64,000 nt of DNA from Epithemia pelagica (lineage: Eukaryota > Bacillariophyta > Bacillariophyceae > Surirellales > Surirellaceae): contig OX337238.1 in the NCBI GenBank assembly GCA_946965045.2, positions 2,604,001 to 2,668,000 on the forward strand, given 5' to 3'. Positions 60,846-64,000 of the stretch are shown here, in pieces. A model generated the notes under the pieces. The model had not been told where the DNA came from. It did not search any database and was given only the letters and a program-made list of their open reading frames with translations. The position numbers and the translations under genes were made by a program. The first letter of the stretch is position 1, and each line of letters begins with the position of its first letter.

Positions 60846-62117
60846 ATGAGCCTGACACTGAAAGAACAAGCATGGCAGTCAGGCCTTGTCCTTTTCCACG
60901 AGACAGCAGCATGGAATGAAAACAACTGGCCTCCTCTCCCGGGTGGATGGCGTCGCGATCATACTACAGTCGTACTCGATCATCCCGATACGGACAACGA
61001 CAAAGACAACAAGAGACAACAAATTGTCGTCGTGTTGGGCGGATATGATCAAGGCGAGCTCGATTCGATTCTTGTATTGAATTTATCAGACCCAAACAAA
61101 CAGTGGCGAGAAGGTCCGCCCATGAGCAAGAAACGTGACGAACTTGCCGCTGTTGTCTGCAATGGAGGCATTTACGTGGTGGGAGGATACAGTGAAGGTT
61201 CATGTTTGAGTTGCATGGAGCGGATTGATGCCAATGATTTGCTGCAATCATCTTTAACAAACAGCAACACAAATGAGAGCCATTGGACGACATTGAATTG
61301 TCGCTTGTCAACGCGACGAAGAGCATGTCGAGCTGTTGCGGTTCACAACCAATACATTGTTGTAGTGGGTGGCTACAACGATCGTTATTTGTCGTCGGTG
61401 GATATTATTGATACCACCAGGAACCACACTGTCACTGCGGGACCATCCTTGACTGTTCCACGACGATGGTGTTCCAGTGCGGTCGTTGGTCAACGCATCT
61501 TTGTCGTTGGAGGCCATAACGAGGATGACTATCTTGACTCGGTGGAGTATTTGGACTATGCAACACCCTGTGACAATGATGAGATCAAAAGGGAGACTGG
61601 TTCGACATTCATTTCTTTCTCGTCCACCTGGATGACTCATTCTGATTTGGTGCTTTCCAATGCACGAAGTTCTTGTGCAATGGTTGCCGTGGGATCTTGT
61701 CTGGTGGTGGCGGGAGGAAGAGGTAATTCAACCGTGGAAGTATTGGATACGTTTCGCAACCACATGTGGAATCTCCCGCTATTGGAAAACTACCGTGATG
61801 GTTGTAGTCTAGTGACTGTAGCCAATCAAGTTGCCGTGATTGGTGGTGGCAGCAATCCGTCCTGTGCGACATTACCACTACTAGACAAGAATTCATGGTG
61901 TTTTCAGCGACTCTGTGAGGAGCCTCGGAACGAATGGTATCAGTTTCGGGAAGGCATGGGTATCGGAGATGCTGATATTTCACGCTTTTGCACCTCGACA
62001 TCCTCTCGTAAAGGAGCAAAAGGCCCAAGACGCGCCCTGGTGATTAAGGAAAACATGAATCCAGAAATGTGCAGTACTCCTACATTGCATTTATGTCCTG
62101 CAATGGAGAAGCTATAG
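60846..62117 (+). CDS. Kelch-repeat protein 8 (MSLTLKEQ type, intact), 423 residues
   Basis: ATG at 60846 in ACC-ATG context. Entry motif NNWPPLPGGWRRDHTTVVLD (residues 21-40), six blades (VVVLGG, IYVVGG, YIVVVGG, IFVVGG, LVVAGG, VAVIGG) and a distinct Ser/Lys/Pro tail ending LHLCPAMEKL. Differs from the MTMTLQRQ type by the absence of the Lys-rich KKKLATGK end and by shorter blade 4-5 loops. The reference copy for the broken gene at 48291 and the chimera at 56990. Soluble propeller scaffold, partner unknown. Confidence 0.85.
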   Translation: MSLTLKEQAWQSGLVLFHETAAWNENNWPPLPGGWRRDHTTVVLDHPDTDNDKDNKRQQIVVVLGGYDQGELDSILVLNLSDPNKQWREGPPMSKKRDELAAVVCNGGIYVVGGYSEGSCLSCMERIDANDLLQSSLTNSNTNESHWTTLNCRLSTRRRACRAVAVHNQYIVVVGGYNDRYLSSVDIIDTTRNHTVTAGPSLTVPRRWCSSAVVGQRIFVVGGHNEDDYLDSVEYLDYATPCDNDEIKRETGSTFISFSSTWMTHSDLVLSNARSSCAMVAVGSCLVVAGGRGNSTVEVLDTFRNHMWNLPLLENYRDGCSLVTVANQVAVIGGGSNPSCATLPLLDKNSWCFQRLCEEPRNEWYQFREGMGIGDADISRFCTSTSSRKGAKGPRRALVIKENMNPEMCSTPTLHLCPAMEKL

Positions 62118-62797
62118 CATAATCATTTTGTTTTCCAACACTTTTCTTGTTTTTTATGACATCGTTAACTATTGAGATATCATGTATTCGTTGTACTACC
62201 TACAAAAAAATGAAATGTTACAGCGTCTGGCATGACACTGCCATCCTCCGCAAACAGGAGTGGAGCCTGGCTCTTGGGTGCATGTCCATGGTACCATGCC
62301 TCTCTGTACTATTGAATGGGTCGAGTTATCGTGCTGTGGAACATCATGGTTGTGCGCCTAAAACACAACTCCTACATACTCCTACCAAAACTAAAGACAA
62401 GGTGTTTTACCACATAGGGTAGACAGCCTAGCATTTAGATCCATCTGCGACCACCTAAAAGATTTTCGGTTCTTCGACTGAGTTCAGCCTTTGAAAGTGC
62501 GACCTCAATGTGCGACCTCAATTCTGATAGATCGATCAACTGGCTCAACACTTGGCGACCTGTTATACTTCGGTCTGCTTCTTCCCCGTGATTTCTTACA
62601 TTTTTCAGTCCTCGCCTAGACTCCTAGGCCAGGCGCGTCGGTCGACGGCACCCTAGCGGGTCCGCGCGGCAGCGTTAAAATAGACTGTACCTTTTCTATT
62701 TCAGCTGCCGCGGTTCATCTCCATGTTGAAAGAAGAGTTAGACTTGATCGTAGAGAACCTTTCTTTATAAGAGAATCGCCTTGGCAGCTATATTGTC
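62118..62797 (+). other. Kelch 3' flank and PLD-like 2 upstream region with 174-bp insertion
   Basis: Matches 49531-50031 except for 62533-62706, which is absent there. The extra segment is GC-rich in its middle (about 62615-62670) and has no ORF. No clear terminal repeats or target duplication, so it may equally be a deletion in the other copy. Confidence 0.55.
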
Positions 62798-63616
62798 ATG
62801 GCAGATCGTCATCGCCTTGATGAAGACGCCGAGGGCTTCGAAGAGGATTTCGATGACGCAGACGACGAAGCATTCCCTCATATTCAACAGTACTACGCAT
62901 CGTTGACTCCAGATTTGCGAGATGGATCCTTCGATACTCGCCTTGCCAACTTTCACGAAGGCGTGAACCTGCCGGAAGAGCGATATTTTTGCTCTAGACC
63001 CAAGTCACTAGCCTACCTCAACGATGATCCCCGAAAGACTCCAGCAGACCACCCGCTGCGAGCGATCGCTTGGGTCCTTGAATCTGCTCCGCCCCATTCG
63101 GTGGTGCGAGTTTTTTGTTACTCGCTGACCGATCCGATAGCGATCGATTTGATTGTTCATGCCGGATCGTCGCGTGAGGTCAAAGTTATCCTTCATCCAA
63201 ATAACAAAAGTAAAAGAGCACTGGAAGAATTTGTCGATCAACATGGCAAAAGCGCCTTTCTCGAAAACGTGGAAATGCGTCTGGCAAACCTAATCGGTGC
63301 CGATTGTGAATCAAGCCAGGTCCAAATGCACGACAAATCAATTATTACGGAAACCTACTCCGTTTTTGGCAGTTACAACCTGTCAAGCTTTGCTCGTGTG
63401 GGCAATTGGGAGTCGGTGTGTGTGGTTGATACACCTGCCAAATGTCAGGTAACCTTTGACAGCATCTGGGACAACATTTCCCATCGACAAGTCGAAAACT
63501 ACTACACCAATTTGCAGAGCTCAGTAATCGGACCTCGACGACGAGCTCGTGCATCGGCGCGAGAAGCAGAGGATGCGCGGAGACGACAAGCTGCAAGAAG
63601 CCGTGAAGATCTGTAG
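62798..63616 (+). CDS. PLD-like protein 2, 272 residues
   Basis: Duplicate of the gene at 50032: same length, same start, and only about eight residue differences (for example Y to S after RDG, K to N before LPEERY, T to I in ANLTGAD). The variant motif MHDKSIITE with Glu for Asp and FGSYNLSSFA are unchanged in both copies, so they are under constraint or the duplication is very recent. Followed by a shortened leader and an arrestin fragment. Confidence 0.75.
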   Translation: MADRHRLDEDAEGFEEDFDDADDEAFPHIQQYYASLTPDLRDGSFDTRLANFHEGVNLPEERYFCSRPKSLAYLNDDPRKTPADHPLRAIAWVLESAPPHSVVRVFCYSLTDPIAIDLIVHAGSSREVKVILHPNNKSKRALEEFVDQHGKSAFLENVEMRLANLIGADCESSQVQMHDKSIITETYSVFGSYNLSSFARVGNWESVCVVDTPAKCQVTFDSIWDNISHRQVENYYTNLQSSVIGPRRRARASAREAEDARRRQAARSREDL

Positions 63617-63807
63617 AAAATTGTTGAAATGACTTACAGGATTGCCAAATTTCCTCATGTTACAGCAATTTCTCAAGAGATAATGCGCTTGTGTCCTTTG
63701 ACAGTAGTTGCTATGGGTTTCGCTAAAAAGCCATCGAAATTATGGGATATCAGTTACATGTCGCATCTTCTAAAAGCTATCACTGCACGACGCAAAAGTG
63801 GAATGGT
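63617..63807 (+). other. Unassigned spacer between PLD-like 2 and arrestin fragment
   Basis: The first 35 bp match the start of the arrestin 2 leader (MTYRIAKFPH in frame). The next 150 bp (63658-63806) match nothing else in the window. No gene supported. Confidence 0.4.
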
Positions 63808-64000
63808 TGTTGTGTCACGAATCCATCTCTCCTCATTCCCATGCTGGTAGAAGAAGAACCTGCGTATCAAGATGCAGCGCAAGTCGAGGCCGAAGTGGAA
63901 GTTGACCCTTCCGGACAAGCTTCGTATGTTCCACCACAATATGAAGATGCCATTCAAGCGCCTGTCATTTATGTTCCAAGTTCCCACGTGACCATGGGTG
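63808..64000 (+). pseudogene. Alpha-arrestin copy 4, 3' fragment at window edge
   Basis: Starts at TGGTTGTTGTGTCACGAATCC, corresponding to codon about 378 of arrestin 1, and continues through the PPQY region to the right edge. The N-terminal two thirds are absent. Reading continues beyond the window. Confidence 0.85.

Noticed and set aside
62533-62706. MITE identity for the 174-bp segment
   Set aside because: Ends are not inverted repeats and no target duplication could be seen.

Overview
The window looks like an accessory, repeat-rich stretch of a stramenopile genome, most likely a pennate diatom. This is inferred from the copia element architecture, short GT-AG introns (68-85 nt), CAA-rich low-complexity proteins and the gene families present. 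No rRNA, tRNA, CRISPR or bacterial operon signal was seen. No database could be searched, so family names rest on motifs read from the sequence.

Left end (1-11830) is mobile DNA. A minus-strand retroelement of unresolved class (1 to about 5386, running off the left edge) has one reading frame of about 1,780 codons broken only by two TGA codons. Its last open part carries a reverse transcriptase palm motif A. It abuts a plus-strand Ty1/copia element (5387-11830) with a 5' LTR cut down to 69 bp, a half-tRNA-Met type primer site, gag, a 1,402-residue pol and a 266-bp 3' LTR. The integrase catalytic Glu is replaced by Gln.

Single-copy genes interleave with the repeats: a membrane-anchored JmjC/cupin-like oxygenase (12277-14025), a PhyH-like 2-oxoglutarate oxygenase with one intron (31619-33395), a receiver-domain protein full of homopolymers (34057-36081, minus) and a large kelch protein with a C-terminal coiled coil (36850-39042). 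A 3,039-bp hAT transposon with an uninterrupted transposase, matching terminal repeats and an 8-bp target duplication sits at 28082-31120. It lies inside an old minus-strand arrestin locus. A 115-bp hairpin MITE with 7-bp target duplication lies at 36320-36434.

The rest is a kelch/arrestin/PLD-like gene cluster shaped by duplication. From 14.4 to 27.6 kb there are four plus-strand kelch genes (two intact, two frameshifted) and one 3' remnant. From 39.3 to 64 kb a unit of about 11 kb recurs in three variants: alpha-arrestin (+), kelch-coiled-coil gene (-), kelch (-), kelch (+), PLD-like (+). Copy A is nearly complete. Copy B carries a kelch recombinant and an arrestin with nonsense codons. Copy C contains a kelch/arrestin/inverted-kelch chimera. 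A fourth unit starts at the right edge. Only arrestin 1, the kelch genes at 19867, 22981, 46000, 60846 and the two PLD-like genes look intact.
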